From: Aureimonas sp. Leaf427
GTDB taxonomy: Bacteria; Pseudomonadota; Alphaproteobacteria; Rhizobiales; Rhizobiaceae
DNA: 64,000 nucleotides
NCBI RefSeq assembly: GCF_001425485.1
Contig: NZ_LMQW01000004.1
Span: forward strand, 62,001 to 126,000
Direction of reading: 5' to 3'
Both the position numbers and the translations under genes were made by a program. Positions 40,849-51,956 of the stretch are shown here, one piece after another. The first letter of the stretch is position 1; each line of letters starts with the position of its first letter. The notes below the pieces were generated by a model. It saw nothing but the letters and a program-made list of their open reading frames with translations, searched no databases and had not been told where the DNA came from.

Positions 40849-42324
40849 GTGACGGCTCATTTCTCCTTCGACAATTCCTATGCGCGGCTCGACGCGCCCT
40901 TCCACCGCCCGACCCTGCCGACGCCCGTGGCCGCGCCCCGCCTCGTCCGGCTGAACCGGCCGCTGGCCGAGGAGCTCGGGCTCGATGCGGACGCGCTGGA
41001 GACGCAGGACGGCGCCGATATCCTTGCCGGGAACCGCATTCCGAAGGGCGCCGAGCCCATCGCTTCGGCCTATGCCGGCCACCAGTTCGGCAATTTCGTG
41101 CCGCAGCTCGGCGACGGACGGGCGATCCTGCTGGGCGAACTCGTGGACCGGCAGGGCCGGCGCCGCGACATCCAGCTCAAGGGCTCCGGCCCGACGCCCT
41201 TCTCGCGCGGCGGCGACGGACGGGCGGCGCTCGGGCCGGTCCTGCGCGAATACATCGTCAGCGAGGCCATGGCCGCACTCGGCATTCCGACGACGCGGGC
41301 GCTGGCGGCGGTCGCGACGGGCGAACAGGTCTATCGCGAGACGCTCCTGCCCGGCGCCGTCCTGACGCGCGTCGCCGCGAGCCATGTGCGCATCGGCACG
41401 TTCCAGTTCTTCGCCGCCCGCGGCGACGCGGCCGCCATCCGCAGCCTCGCCGACCACGTCATCGAGAGGCACTACCCGGACGCGGCCAACGCGGAAAATC
41501 CCTATCGCGCTCTTCTGGAGGGCGTCTCGGCCCGACAGGCGGCGCTCGTGGCGCGCTGGATGCAGATCGGCTTCGTCCACGGCGTCATGAACACCGACAA
41601 CATGTCGATCTCCGGCGAGACGATCGACTACGGCCCCTGCGCCTTCCTGGACGCCTACGACCCCGCCACCGTCTTCTCCTCGATCGACCGGGCCGGGCGC
41701 TACGCCTATGCCAACCAGCCCGGCATCGCGCAGTGGAACCTGACGCGCCTCGCCGAATGCCTCCTCGCCCTGCTTCATCCCAAAGAGGAAACGGCGATCG
41801 AGATCGCGCAGGACGTTCTCGCCGGCTTCGCGGAAAGCTTCAACGCCGCCTATGTCGGCGGCTTCGCCGGCAAGATCGGCCTTGCCGAGACCCGCGACGG
41901 CGACGAGGCGCTGATCCAGGACCTTCTCGCGCGCATGGCGAAGGGCAAGGCCGACTTCACCCTCGCCTTCCGCCGCCTCTCTGCAGCCGCCGAGGACGAG
42001 ACGGCAGATGCCGCCGTACGGACGCTCTTCGCCGATCCCGGTCTCTACGACGACTGGGCCCCCCGCTGGCGCGCGCGCCTCGCCGCAGAGCCGACCGCGC
42101 CCCGCGCCCGCCGCGCGGCGATGGAGGCGGTGAACCCCGCCGTGATCCCCCGCAACCATCTCGTCGAGGAGGCGCTCGCCGCCGCGCTCGTCGGCGATTT
42201 CGCGCCCTTCGAGCGCCTGAACGAGGCGCTCGCCACGCCTTACGAGGACCGGCCGGACTTCGCCGCCTATGCCGAGCGTCCCCTCGCCCGCGAGGAGGCC
42301 TATCGCACCTTCTGCGGCACCTGA
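40849..42324 (+). CDS. selO: SelO-type protein adenylyltransferase (YdiU/UPF0061)
   Basis: 491 residues. SelO pseudokinases transfer AMP from ATP to hydroxyl side chains of target proteins. Conserved blocks are all present: YAGHQFGNFVPQLGDGRAIL, LKGSGPTPFSRGGDGRAALG, REYIVSEAMAALGIPTTRAL, GTFQFFAARGD, MQIGFVHGVMNTDNMSISG and IDYGPCAFLDAYDP. A cysteine three residues from the C terminus (FCGT) occupies the place of the redox-active selenocysteine of vertebrate SelO. It starts with GTG at 40849, where the conserved N terminus begins (HFSFDNSYARL). Single gene, cytoplasmic. Fidelity to the family is high. Confidence 0.93.
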   Translation: MTAHFSFDNSYARLDAPFHRPTLPTPVAAPRLVRLNRPLAEELGLDADALETQDGADILAGNRIPKGAEPIASAYAGHQFGNFVPQLGDGRAILLGELVDRQGRRRDIQLKGSGPTPFSRGGDGRAALGPVLREYIVSEAMAALGIPTTRALAAVATGEQVYRETLLPGAVLTRVAASHVRIGTFQFFAARGDAAAIRSLADHVIERHYPDAANAENPYRALLEGVSARQAALVARWMQIGFVHGVMNTDNMSISGETIDYGPCAFLDAYDPATVFSSIDRAGRYAYANQPGIAQWNLTRLAECLLALLHPKEETAIEIAQDVLAGFAESFNAAYVGGFAGKIGLAETRDGDEALIQDLLARMAKGKADFTLAFRRLSAAAEDETADAAVRTLFADPGLYDDWAPRWRARLAAEPTAPRARRAAMEAVNPAVIPRNHLVEEALAAALVGDFAPFERLNEALATPYEDRPDFAAYAERPLAREEAYRTFCGT

Positions 42325-42431
42325 GCCTCAGAAAAAGCCGGATGGGGCTTGACCCGCCGCCCCCGTCTGACGTTCGTCCCGCCGAACGAGGAGCGCGCCA
42401 TGCGCTCGGGGATATGGGCCGAGGGGGCGAC

Positions 42432-43352
42432 GTGCCGGAGATCGAGACGAGGACGGGCCTCTACGGCCAGCCGCCGACGGACCTGGTCGAGGTTCCGGCC
42501 GATGCCTTGCAGCTCTCGCCGCTGCGCCCGGGCTCCGCCGACCTCGCGGACCTTCCGCCGGGCAGCCTCGACGCCATCACCATCGCCGCGCCGCCGGGCA
42601 CGCTGGAGCGCCGCCGCATCCTGGCGCTGGCCATCCGGGCGCTGCGCCCCGGCGGCAGCCTCGTCGCGCTCGCCCCGAAGGCCAAGGGCGGCCAGCGGCT
42701 CGGCCGCGAGATCGCCGAGTTCGGCGGCGCGCCCGGCGAGACCTCCCGCCGTCACCACCGCATTCTCGAAGCGCTCCGGCCGGAGGCGCCGACCGGGCTC
42801 GACGCGGCGATCGAAGCGGGCGATCTCCGGCTCGACGAGACGCTCGGCCTCTGGACGCAGCCCGGCATCTTCGCCTTCGACCGCATCGATCCCGGCAGCG
42901 CCCTCCTCGTGGAAGAGTTGCCCAAGCTCTCCGGGCACGGCGCCGATCTCGGCTGCGGGCTCGGCATCCTGGCGCGAGCCGTCCTCGCCTCGCCGAAGGT
43001 CGGGGCGCTCCATCTCGTCGACATCGACCGCCGCGCCGTGGAAGCCGCCCGCCGAAACGTCGCGGACCCCCGCGCGACGATCCGCTGGGGCGATGCGCTC
43101 GCCGCCGACGCCGTGCCCGCCGGGCTCGACTTCGTCGTGATGAACCCGCCCTTCCACGACGACGGCGTCGAGGACCGCGCGCTCGGCCAGGGCTTCATCA
43201 AGCGCGCCCATGCGGCGCTGCGTCCGGGCGGCTTCCTCCACATGACCGCCAACCGCCACCTGCCCTACGAGGCCATCCTCTCCGGCCACTTCAAGACGGT
43301 CGCGGTGAAGGCGGAGCGCGGCGGCTACAAGATCTTCGAGGCCCGCCGATGA
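42432..43352 (+). CDS. RsmC-like 16S rRNA guanine-N2 methyltransferase family protein
   Basis: 306 residues with two Rossmann-like halves, as in RsmC/RlmG enzymes. The N-terminal half (about 1-120) is a degenerate methyltransferase with LRPGGSLVALAPKAKGGQR. The C-terminal half is catalytic, with HGADLGCGLGILARAVLASP (motif I, SAM binding), HLVDIDRRAVEAARRN and the NPPF catalytic motif at 238-241 (VVMNPPFHDDG). It would methylate a guanine in small-subunit rRNA. GTG at 42432 has GAGGGGG five bases upstream; an ATG at 42414 is an alternative. The stop overlaps the next gene by four bases (ATGA), a pseudouridine synthase, which fits joint rRNA modification. Confidence 0.85.
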   Translation: MPEIETRTGLYGQPPTDLVEVPADALQLSPLRPGSADLADLPPGSLDAITIAAPPGTLERRRILALAIRALRPGGSLVALAPKAKGGQRLGREIAEFGGAPGETSRRHHRILEALRPEAPTGLDAAIEAGDLRLDETLGLWTQPGIFAFDRIDPGSALLVEELPKLSGHGADLGCGLGILARAVLASPKVGALHLVDIDRRAVEAARRNVADPRATIRWGDALAADAVPAGLDFVVMNPPFHDDGVEDRALGQGFIKRAHAALRPGGFLHMTANRHLPYEAILSGHFKTVAVKAERGGYKIFEARR

Positions 43353-44092
43353 AGCCCGCGAGCCCCGTGCGCCTCGACAAGCTCCTCGCCAATCTCGGCT
43401 ACGGCTCGCGCCGGGAGATCGGCCTGCTCGCCAAGGCCGGCCGCATCACGCTGGACGGCGCGGCCGTGCCGAGCGGCGAGACGAAGATCCGGCCCGATCC
43501 CGATCTGCCCCGGCGCATGATCGTGGACGGCGAGGCCGTCGATCCGCCGCCGGGCCTGGCGCTCCTCCTGCACAAGCCGCTCGGCGTCACCTGCTCGCAC
43601 AAGGAGGCCGGCCCCCTCGTCTACGGGCTCCTGCCGACGCGCTGGCGCCGCCGCGATCCCGCGATCTCGACCATCGGGCGCCTCGACAAGGAGACGTCCG
43701 GCCTTCTCCTCATGACCGACGACGGGGCCCTTCTCCACCGGGTGATCTCGCCGAAGATGCATGTGCCCAAGCGCTATCTGGCGACGCTCGCCCGTCCGCT
43801 GCGCGGCGACGAGGCCGAGATCTTCGCGAGCGGCACGCTGATGCTGGACGGCGAGGAAAAACCGCTCCTGCCCGCTATGCTTGAGATTCTATCGCCGACC
43901 TCGGCGCATCTGACGCTGACCGAGGGGCGCTATCATCAGGTCCGGCGCATGTTCGCCGCCGTCGGCAACCATGTGGAGGCGCTGCACCGCGACCGCATGG
44001 GGCGGCTCGGCCTCGGCACGCTCGAACCCGGCGCGTTCCGGCTTCTGGACGAGTCGGATCTGGCGCTCGTCCTGCCGCCGCGCGAGGGTTGA
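43349..44092 (+). CDS. RsuA/RluB-family pseudouridine synthase
   Basis: 247 residues. An N-terminal S4 RNA-binding domain (RLDKLLANLGYGSRREIGLL, residues 8-60) is followed by the synthase domain with the catalytic aspartate in GRLDKETSGLLLMTDDG and the later YHQVRRMFAAVGNHVEALHR. The length and lack of a second domain suit RsuA (16S U516), but RluB/RluE-type activity cannot be excluded. It overlaps the RsmC-like gene by four bases and is followed within five bases by the MBL hydrolase, so the three form an operon. Confidence 0.9.
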   Translation: MKPASPVRLDKLLANLGYGSRREIGLLAKAGRITLDGAAVPSGETKIRPDPDLPRRMIVDGEAVDPPPGLALLLHKPLGVTCSHKEAGPLVYGLLPTRWRRRDPAISTIGRLDKETSGLLLMTDDGALLHRVISPKMHVPKRYLATLARPLRGDEAEIFASGTLMLDGEEKPLLPAMLEILSPTSAHLTLTEGRYHQVRRMFAAVGNHVEALHRDRMGRLGLGTLEPGAFRLLDESDLALVLPPREG

Positions 44093-44096
44093 TGCC

Positions 44097-45005
44097 ATGG
44101 CGCTCGACCTCGTGACCCGCTTCGAGGCCCGCCACGGGGAAGCCGTTCCCGTAGCGCCCGGCATCCTGCGCGTCACCGCGAGAAACGCCGGCGCCTTCAC
44201 CTTCACCGGAACGAACAGCTACGTCCTCGGCACCGCCGATGCCGTCGTCGTCGTCGATCCCGGCCCGGACGAGGGGGCGCATCTCGAAGCGCTGCTGGCG
44301 GCCATCGGCGGCCGGTCGGTGGAGGCCGTGCTCCTCACGCACACCCATCGCGACCATACAGCGCTCGCCCCGAAGCTCCTTGCCGCCATCGGCTCGCCGC
44401 CGCTTCTCGCCGAAGGCCCGCACCGCCCCTCGCGGCCGCTGGAGCCCGGCGAGGAGAACGCCCTCGACGCAGCGGCCGATCCGATCCGTCCCGATCGGCT
44501 GATCGCGGACGGCGAGGTGCTCGACCTCTCCGCCGCCCGCATCACGGCCATCGCGACGCCCGGCCACACCGCCAACCATCTCGCCTTCGCGATCGGGGAG
44601 GACGGGACCGTGCTCTCCGGCGACCACGTCATGGCCTGGTCCACCACGATCGTCGCGCCGCCGGACGGGCGCATGTCCGACTACATGGCCTCGCTCGACA
44701 AGCTCCTCGCCCGCGACGACCGGCTCTACCTGCCCGGCCATGGCGGCCCGGTCGAGCGCCCGCAGGCCTTTCTCCGAGGCCTGAAAAGCCACCGCCGCAT
44801 GCGCGAGACCGCGATCCTGGAGCGGATACGCCTCGGCGACCGTACCATTCCGGCCATCGTCGCCGCGCTCTACCGCGACGTCGATCCCCGCCTCCACCCG
44901 GCGGCCGCCCTCTCCGTGCTCGCCCATATGGAAGACCTCGTCGCCGGCGGCCGCATCGCGGCGGACGGTCCGGTCCGGCTCTCCGCCACCTACGCGCCCG
45001 TCTGA
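44097..45005 (+). CDS. MBL-fold metallo-hydrolase
   Basis: 302 residues of the metallo-beta-lactamase superfamily. The metal-binding HTHRDH motif is in LLTHTHRDHTALAPKL, with later ligands in ATPGHTANHLAFAI (His), VLSGDHVMAW (Asp) and YLPGHGGPV (His), giving a two-metal site. The C-terminal winged-helix-like part (IVAALYRDVDPRLHPAAALS, LAHMEDLVAGGRI) matches the LACTB2/RNase Z-like subgroup, so nuclease or general hydrolase roles are both possible. Start at 44097, four bases after the pseudouridine synthase stop. It converges with the DUF1499 gene, leaving only four bases between stops. Confidence 0.88.
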   Translation: MALDLVTRFEARHGEAVPVAPGILRVTARNAGAFTFTGTNSYVLGTADAVVVVDPGPDEGAHLEALLAAIGGRSVEAVLLTHTHRDHTALAPKLLAAIGSPPLLAEGPHRPSRPLEPGEENALDAAADPIRPDRLIADGEVLDLSAARITAIATPGHTANHLAFAIGEDGTVLSGDHVMAWSTTIVAPPDGRMSDYMASLDKLLARDDRLYLPGHGGPVERPQAFLRGLKSHRRMRETAILERIRLGDRTIPAIVAALYRDVDPRLHPAAALSVLAHMEDLVAGGRIAADGPVRLSATYAPV

Positions 45006-45009
45006 GGCT

Positions 45010-45900
45010 TCAGTTCTCCGCCGCGGCCGGGGGCACGACAGTCAGCGCGCCCGCCATCGCCGTGTCGAGACGGGTCAGGAAATCCTCGATGAAGCGGCGG
45101 TTCTGGCCGAGATCCCAGGCGACGTCGCGCGAGACGGAGCGCAGGTCCACGAAGGTCTCCGGCCCGTCCTCCACGATGCGGATGGAAACGTCGCTCGGCA
45201 GAGCGAGGATCGGGCCGGTCGCGACGGCCTCGATCGCATAGTCGCTGGAATCGGGCTGGTCCATCGGGTCCTCGCCCGCATCCTGATCGATGCTTTCGCG
45301 CGGCGTCGGCACGGGAATGCCGATCGTCCCGCTCGTGCCGAGATCGCCGTCCTCCTCCTCCACGGGCGCATTGGCCGCGACGCCGGCGACGTTCCAGCCG
45401 AGATCGTCCAGCACCAGCCGGGAGACGCCGAAGACCTGCGCGGCCGTCGCCTGGAAACGCCGCCCGCTGACGAGGCCGGTCTCGGCTCCGCCCGCAGCCG
45501 TTGCCGGCTCGGCCGCGATGTCGGTCGCCTCCATGCCGTCGCTGACGGCCGCCGAGACCTGCGGATTGTCGTAGGCGAGGACACCTGCGAAGGCGAAGGG
45601 CGCGAGCGTCAGGATCGACAGGGCGAGAGCCCCGACGGCGACCCCGCCACCCTCGTATCCGCGGCTCCAGGCCCGCACGAGGCCAAGGCCCGCGATCAGG
45701 AAGGACAGGGCCGCGAGGGCGAAAGCGACGACGAGGACGCCCTTCAGCGCCTCGAACTCGATCGCGCCGAGCCGGAGGACGAGAATGCCCGCGGCGAGGA
45801 AGAGAAGCGCGAAGGCCGCGAGCCGCCGAGCGGGTGCCGCGAGGCGCAACCGCTTGCGGATATAGTGACCCCTCGCCTTCATCCCGCCCGTCGCCGCCAT
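45010..45900 (-). CDS. DUF1499 membrane protein
   Basis: 296 residues. Three hydrophobic helices at about 25-45, 55-75 and 88-108 anchor it in the inner membrane. The C-terminal part from about 140 is DUF1499, ending in the hallmark TFVDLRSVSRDVAWDLGQNR followed by RFIEDFLTRLD. In this copy the domain is split by an acidic linker (VEEEDGDLGTSG ... QDAGEDPMDQPDSSD). The function of DUF1499 is not known. The start at 45900 is the first ATG; ATG at 45882 (MKARGHYIRKRL) is equally possible. Confidence 0.85.
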   Translation of the reverse strand: MAATGGMKARGHYIRKRLRLAAPARRLAAFALLFLAAGILVLRLGAIEFEALKGVLVVAFALAALSFLIAGLGLVRAWSRGYEGGGVAVGALALSILTLAPFAFAGVLAYDNPQVSAAVSDGMEATDIAAEPATAAGGAETGLVSGRRFQATAAQVFGVSRLVLDDLGWNVAGVAANAPVEEEDGDLGTSGTIGIPVPTPRESIDQDAGEDPMDQPDSSDYAIEAVATGPILALPSDVSIRIVEDGPETFVDLRSVSRDVAWDLGQNRRFIEDFLTRLDTAMAGALTVVPPAAAEN

Positions 45901-46014
45901 CGCATCCGTGCCGCCCGCTTCGAGAAACCGGCGCGACGGGCTCTCTGTCCGACGCGCTCGACGCCTCTCCTACGCCACCCCGCCGCATCCGGCGAGGTGT
46001 CTGGAGGCACACTT

Positions 46015-46115
46015 GAGTTTGTCGGGGATAGGCCGGAACCGGTTATCCCGAAAAGACGAACGACAACAAGGGAATCGAGAGCCTGTCTGGTTCAGCATGA
46101 ACCTGACGGACTCTC
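46015..46115 (+). repeat. Intergenic palindromic repeat, copy C
   Basis: Full-length copy. First dyad: GTTTGTC near 46018 and GACGAAC near 46056, with inner GGGATA/TATCCC around GGAACCGG. Second dyad 46076-46115: arms GAGAG...CTCTC around GGTTCAGCATGAACC. It lies between the start of DUF1499 (45900) and the end of the acyl-CoA ligase gene (46145), both on the minus strand. Confidence 0.8.
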
Positions 46116-46144
46116 GGCTCGCGATCTGCGTCTCGCCCGAGACG

Positions 46145-47785
46145 TCAGGCCGTCGGTAGGCGGTAGTCCTTGAACTGGCGGCGCAGTTCCAGCTTCTGGA
46201 TCTTGCCGGTCGCGGTGTGCGGGAGTTCGTCCACGAAGGCGACGTCGTCGGGCATCCACCACTTCGCGATCTTGCCGTCGAGGAAGGCGAGCAGAGCCTC
46301 GCGCGTCGGCGCCTTCCCGTCCTTCGGCACGACGACGAGAAGCGGGCGCTCGTCCCAGCGCGGATGCGCCACGCCGATGACGGCGGCCTCCGCGACGTCG
46401 GGATGGCCGACCGCCAGATTTTCGAGATCGATCGAGGAGATCCACTCGCCGCCCGACTTGATCACGTCCTTTGCCCGGTCCGTGATGCGCATCGTGCCGT
46501 TGGCGTCGATATGGGCGACGTCCCCGGTGTCGAACCAGCCCTCCTCGTCGAAGACCTCGGTTCCCTTTCCCCCGTAGTAGCCGGCCGCGACATGGGGGCC
46601 GCGCACCTTCAGGCGGCCAAAGGTCTGCCCGTCCCAGGGCAGGTCGCGGTTCTCGTCGTCGGTGATGCGCATCTCGACGCCGAAGGGCGCCTGCCCCTGC
46701 GCCTGCTTGTGGTCGAGCAGCGCCTCTCCCTTGAGGTCGGCCGTCTCGGGCTTCTGGACGTTCAGCGTGCCGAGCGGGCTCGTCTCGGTCATGCCCCAGG
46801 CATGGACGACCTCGACGCCGAAGCGCTCCTCGAAGGCCTTGGTCACGACGCGCGGACAGGCGGCCCCGCCGATGACGACGCGCTTCAGGTCCGGCAGGTC
46901 CGCTCCCGTGCGGTCGAGATGGTCGAGCAGCATCAGCCAGACCGTCGGCACGGCCGCCGTGAAGGTCACGCGCTCGGTCGACAGAAGCTCGTGGATGGAG
47001 GCGCCGTCCATCTTCGGGCCCGGCATCACCATCGCCGCGCCGACCATCGGGCAGGAAAAGGCGATGCCCCAGCCATTGGCGTGGAAGAGCGGCACGACCG
47101 GCATGGCGCGGGACATGGAGGAGAGGTTCATCGCATCCGGCGCGATGGCGATGAAGGAGTGCAGCACGTTGGAGCGATGCGAGTAGAGGACGCCCTTCGG
47201 GTTTCCCGTCGTGCCCGACGTGTAGCAGAGGCCCGCCGCGGCCGTCTCGTCGATGTCCACCCAGCGGAAATCCTCGTCGGCTTCCGCCAGCCACGCCTCG
47301 TAGGCGACGGCGCCGGGCAGCGAGGTCTCGGGCATGTGCGCCGCGTCGGTCAGAACCACGACCTTCGTCAGGCTCGGCACGGAGGGCGCGATCTTCTCCA
47401 GGATCGGCAGGAAGGTCAGGTCCACGAAGATCAGCCGGTCCTCGGCATCGTTCATGATCCAGGCGATCTGGTCGGGGAAGAGGCGGGGGTTCAGCGTGTG
47501 GTAGATCGCGCCGATGCCGACGATGCCGTACCAGGCCTCCAGATGCCGCCAGGTGTTCCAGGCCATGGTCGCCACGCGGTCGCCGGCCCCGATGCCCTCG
47601 CGCTCGAGCCGCTTGGCGAGGCGCAGCGCGCGGGCGCGGACCGAGGCGTAGTCGGTCCGGTGGATCGGCCCCTCGACCGAGCGGGAGATCACCTCGCGCC
47701 GTCCGTGATGGATCGCGGCGTGATCGATGACCTTGGTGCACAGCAGCGGCCAGTGCTGCATCAATCCCTGCAAGGGAGCCTGCAT
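46145..47785 (-). CDS. Fatty-acyl-CoA synthetase / AMP-binding ligase
   Basis: 546 residues of the ANL superfamily. The phosphate-binding loop is LCYTSGTTGNPKGVLYSHRS, with YHTLNPRLFPDQIAWIMNDA earlier and WGMTETSPLGTLN, GWFDTGDVAHIDANGTMRIT and DRAKDVIKSGGEWISSIDLE later; the catalytic lysine region PHTATGKIQKLELR is near the C terminus. It converts a carboxylic acid plus CoA and ATP to the acyl-CoA; this subgroup is usually called long- or medium-chain fatty-acid--CoA ligase. A very good ribosome site (GAGGAGG) precedes the ATG at 47785. Chain-length specificity cannot be read. Divergent from a small hypothetical gene. Confidence 0.92.
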   Translation of the reverse strand: MQAPLQGLMQHWPLLCTKVIDHAAIHHGRREVISRSVEGPIHRTDYASVRARALRLAKRLEREGIGAGDRVATMAWNTWRHLEAWYGIVGIGAIYHTLNPRLFPDQIAWIMNDAEDRLIFVDLTFLPILEKIAPSVPSLTKVVVLTDAAHMPETSLPGAVAYEAWLAEADEDFRWVDIDETAAAGLCYTSGTTGNPKGVLYSHRSNVLHSFIAIAPDAMNLSSMSRAMPVVPLFHANGWGIAFSCPMVGAAMVMPGPKMDGASIHELLSTERVTFTAAVPTVWLMLLDHLDRTGADLPDLKRVVIGGAACPRVVTKAFEERFGVEVVHAWGMTETSPLGTLNVQKPETADLKGEALLDHKQAQGQAPFGVEMRITDDENRDLPWDGQTFGRLKVRGPHVAAGYYGGKGTEVFDEEGWFDTGDVAHIDANGTMRITDRAKDVIKSGGEWISSIDLENLAVGHPDVAEAAVIGVAHPRWDERPLLVVVPKDGKAPTREALLAFLDGKIAKWWMPDDVAFVDELPHTATGKIQKLELRRQFKDYRLPTA

Positions 47786-47964
47786 CGGGAACCTCCTCCG
47801 AACCTCGTCTGTTCCGAACCGTCGCTTCTCTTGAGGAAGCGTTCACGTCTCGGATCGTTTGCCGCGAAGAGTTGTGACGTCTCGCAGGTCTTGTCCAGCG
47901 CCCTTTCCATATGCCGGCGCATATGCCGGGGGCCGGGACGAAAACACGAAGAAGGATGAGGCCC

Positions 47965-48363
47965 ATGAGCGCTGCCATCGACCACGGTGTCCATCGCGCG
48001 GTAGAGCGCATGGACGGGGCCTTCGAGCAGATCGAATTCGAGATCGCGCTCGATCTGGAAGATCCGATTCTCTCCGGCTTCAAGACCAGCGTGCGCACGG
48101 CGGCGGAAGCCGTCGGCGGAGAGTTCCTGTTCGACATGCCGGCCGACGGCATGATCGACGACGCCTCGCGCATCGCCGCCATCCGCATTCCCCGCCAGCC
48201 CCGCGACATCATCCTCTTCGCCCTCCTCGACGCCTCCGGCACCGGCTTTCGCATCGCCAGCAAGGACGAGATCGGCGAGCGTTTCTACGGCTTCGCGCGG
48301 GCGTTCGTGGGCGTGCTGGAGAAGATCAGGAAGGACGTTTCGCTCGACGCTGCCCGAGCCTGA
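47965..48363 (+). CDS. Conserved hypothetical protein, about 132 residues
   Basis: A small soluble protein without signal peptide or membrane helix. The sequence (VERMDGAFEQIEFEIALDLE, then EFLFDMPADGMIDDASRIAA and RIPRQPRDIILFALLDASGT) looks like a compact alpha/beta fold, but I do not recognise the family. ATG at 47965 follows GGATGAGG; the frame reaches back to 47911. It is divergent from the acyl-CoA ligase and upstream of the toxin-antitoxin pair. Confidence 0.6.
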   Translation: MSAAIDHGVHRAVERMDGAFEQIEFEIALDLEDPILSGFKTSVRTAAEAVGGEFLFDMPADGMIDDASRIAAIRIPRQPRDIILFALLDASGTGFRIASKDEIGERFYGFARAFVGVLEKIRKDVSLDAARA

Positions 48364-48411
48364 ACGCAAGACCTGAGGCTCCGAACGGTTGACCGCATTT
48401 CGCTTGCGCAG

Positions 48412-48431
48412 AATTCGTTTTTAGACGAATT
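48412..48431. promoter_or_regulatory. Candidate autoregulatory operator of the toxin-antitoxin pair
   Basis: A perfect inverted repeat, AATTCGT (48412-48418) and ACGAATT (48425-48431), separated by TTTTAG, ends nine bases before the toxin start codon in an AT-rich patch. Antitoxins of this class bind such palindromes over their own promoter, so this is the likely operator. Binding is inferred from position. Confidence 0.5.
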
Positions 48432-48439
48432 TCCAAGCC

Positions 48440-48766
48440 ATGATCGACGTGCGGCACTATCTCACGTCCAGCGGTCGGGATTTCGTAGCCGAGTGGATTG
48501 CAGACTTGCGCGATTTGCAAGCGAAGGCTGCGATCATCCGGCGGCTGAACCGGCTCGAAGGCGGCAATTTCGGAGACCACAAGCCGCTCCAGGATGGAGT
48601 GTACGAGCTGCGCATCGACGCGGGGCCCGGTTATCGCGTCTACTATGCGCGATCGGGCAAGACGGTCGTGCTGCTGCTTTGCGGAGGAACGAAGCGGACG
48701 CAGCAGAAAGACATTTCTTCGGCATGCGCCCTCTGGCGAGACTGGCAGAGCCGACCCGATGAATGA
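48440..48766 (+). CDS. RelE/HigB-type toxin (addiction module killer protein)
   Basis: A 108-residue protein with the compact RelE/ParE fold pattern: FVAEWIADLRDLQAKAAIIR (first helices), LNRLEGGNFGDHKPLQDGVY, ELRIDAGPGYRVYYARSGKT and VLLLCGGTKRTQQKDISSA. The R-I-x-x-G-P-G-Y-R-V-Y stretch is typical of the 'addiction module killer' subgroup, mRNA-cleaving toxins that act on the ribosome. The toxin gene comes first and the antitoxin second, the order of higBA. The antitoxin begins 11 bases downstream. Likely autoregulated through the inverted repeat just upstream. Confidence 0.88.
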   Translation: MIDVRHYLTSSGRDFVAEWIADLRDLQAKAAIIRRLNRLEGGNFGDHKPLQDGVYELRIDAGPGYRVYYARSGKTVVLLLCGGTKRTQQKDISSACALWRDWQSRPDE

Positions 48767-48776
48767 GAGGCAGACG

Positions 48777-49091
48777 ATGAAGGACCGCAGCCACGAAGAC
48801 GCGATGGTGGACATCTTTCGAGATGATCCTTCGGCCGCTGTCGCGACGCTCGACGCCATTTTGGCCGATGGCGATCAGGGCGAACTGCTGGTGACGCTTC
48901 GACAGATGGCGAAGGCGTTCGGGGGCATTCCCGCCATGGCGAAAGCCGCGGATCTGAACCCCACTCAGCTCTACCGGACGCTGTCCGAAACAGGAAACCC
49001 GGAACTGAAGAGCTTGAACGCGCTCCTTCGGGCGATGGGTTTGCGGCTGGCGGTCCAGCCTCTGGCACAACCCGCCCCACACATTCGATAG
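48777..49091 (+). CDS. HigA-type antitoxin (XRE-like addiction module antidote)
   Basis: A 104-residue protein. The helix-turn-helix is in the second half (AKAFGGIPAMAKAADLNPTQ, LYRTLSETGNPELKSLNALL, RAMGLRLAVQPL), the pattern of the 'addiction module antidote' family that neutralises HigB/RelE-like toxins and represses its own operon. ATG at 48777 has GAGAGG six bases upstream; an in-frame ATG at 48759 would overlap the toxin by eight bases. Confidence 0.87.
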   Translation: MKDRSHEDAMVDIFRDDPSAAVATLDAILADGDQGELLVTLRQMAKAFGGIPAMAKAADLNPTQLYRTLSETGNPELKSLNALLRAMGLRLAVQPLAQPAPHIR

Positions 49092-49137
49092 GTCAATTGT
49101 CTCGACACCGAGACGAAGAGAGCCGCCTCCCGACCCC

Positions 49138-51840
<2,703 letters not shown>

Positions 51841-51956
51841 TGCCGGCCGTTCCGCCTTTTCCCGCCCAGGATATTGGCCCCGCGCGAGCGGGGCGCCGAA
51901 CCCTTACGGGATAAAGCCTATGCCGCCAATTGCTGCAATGCGGAAGAGCCCGCCCG

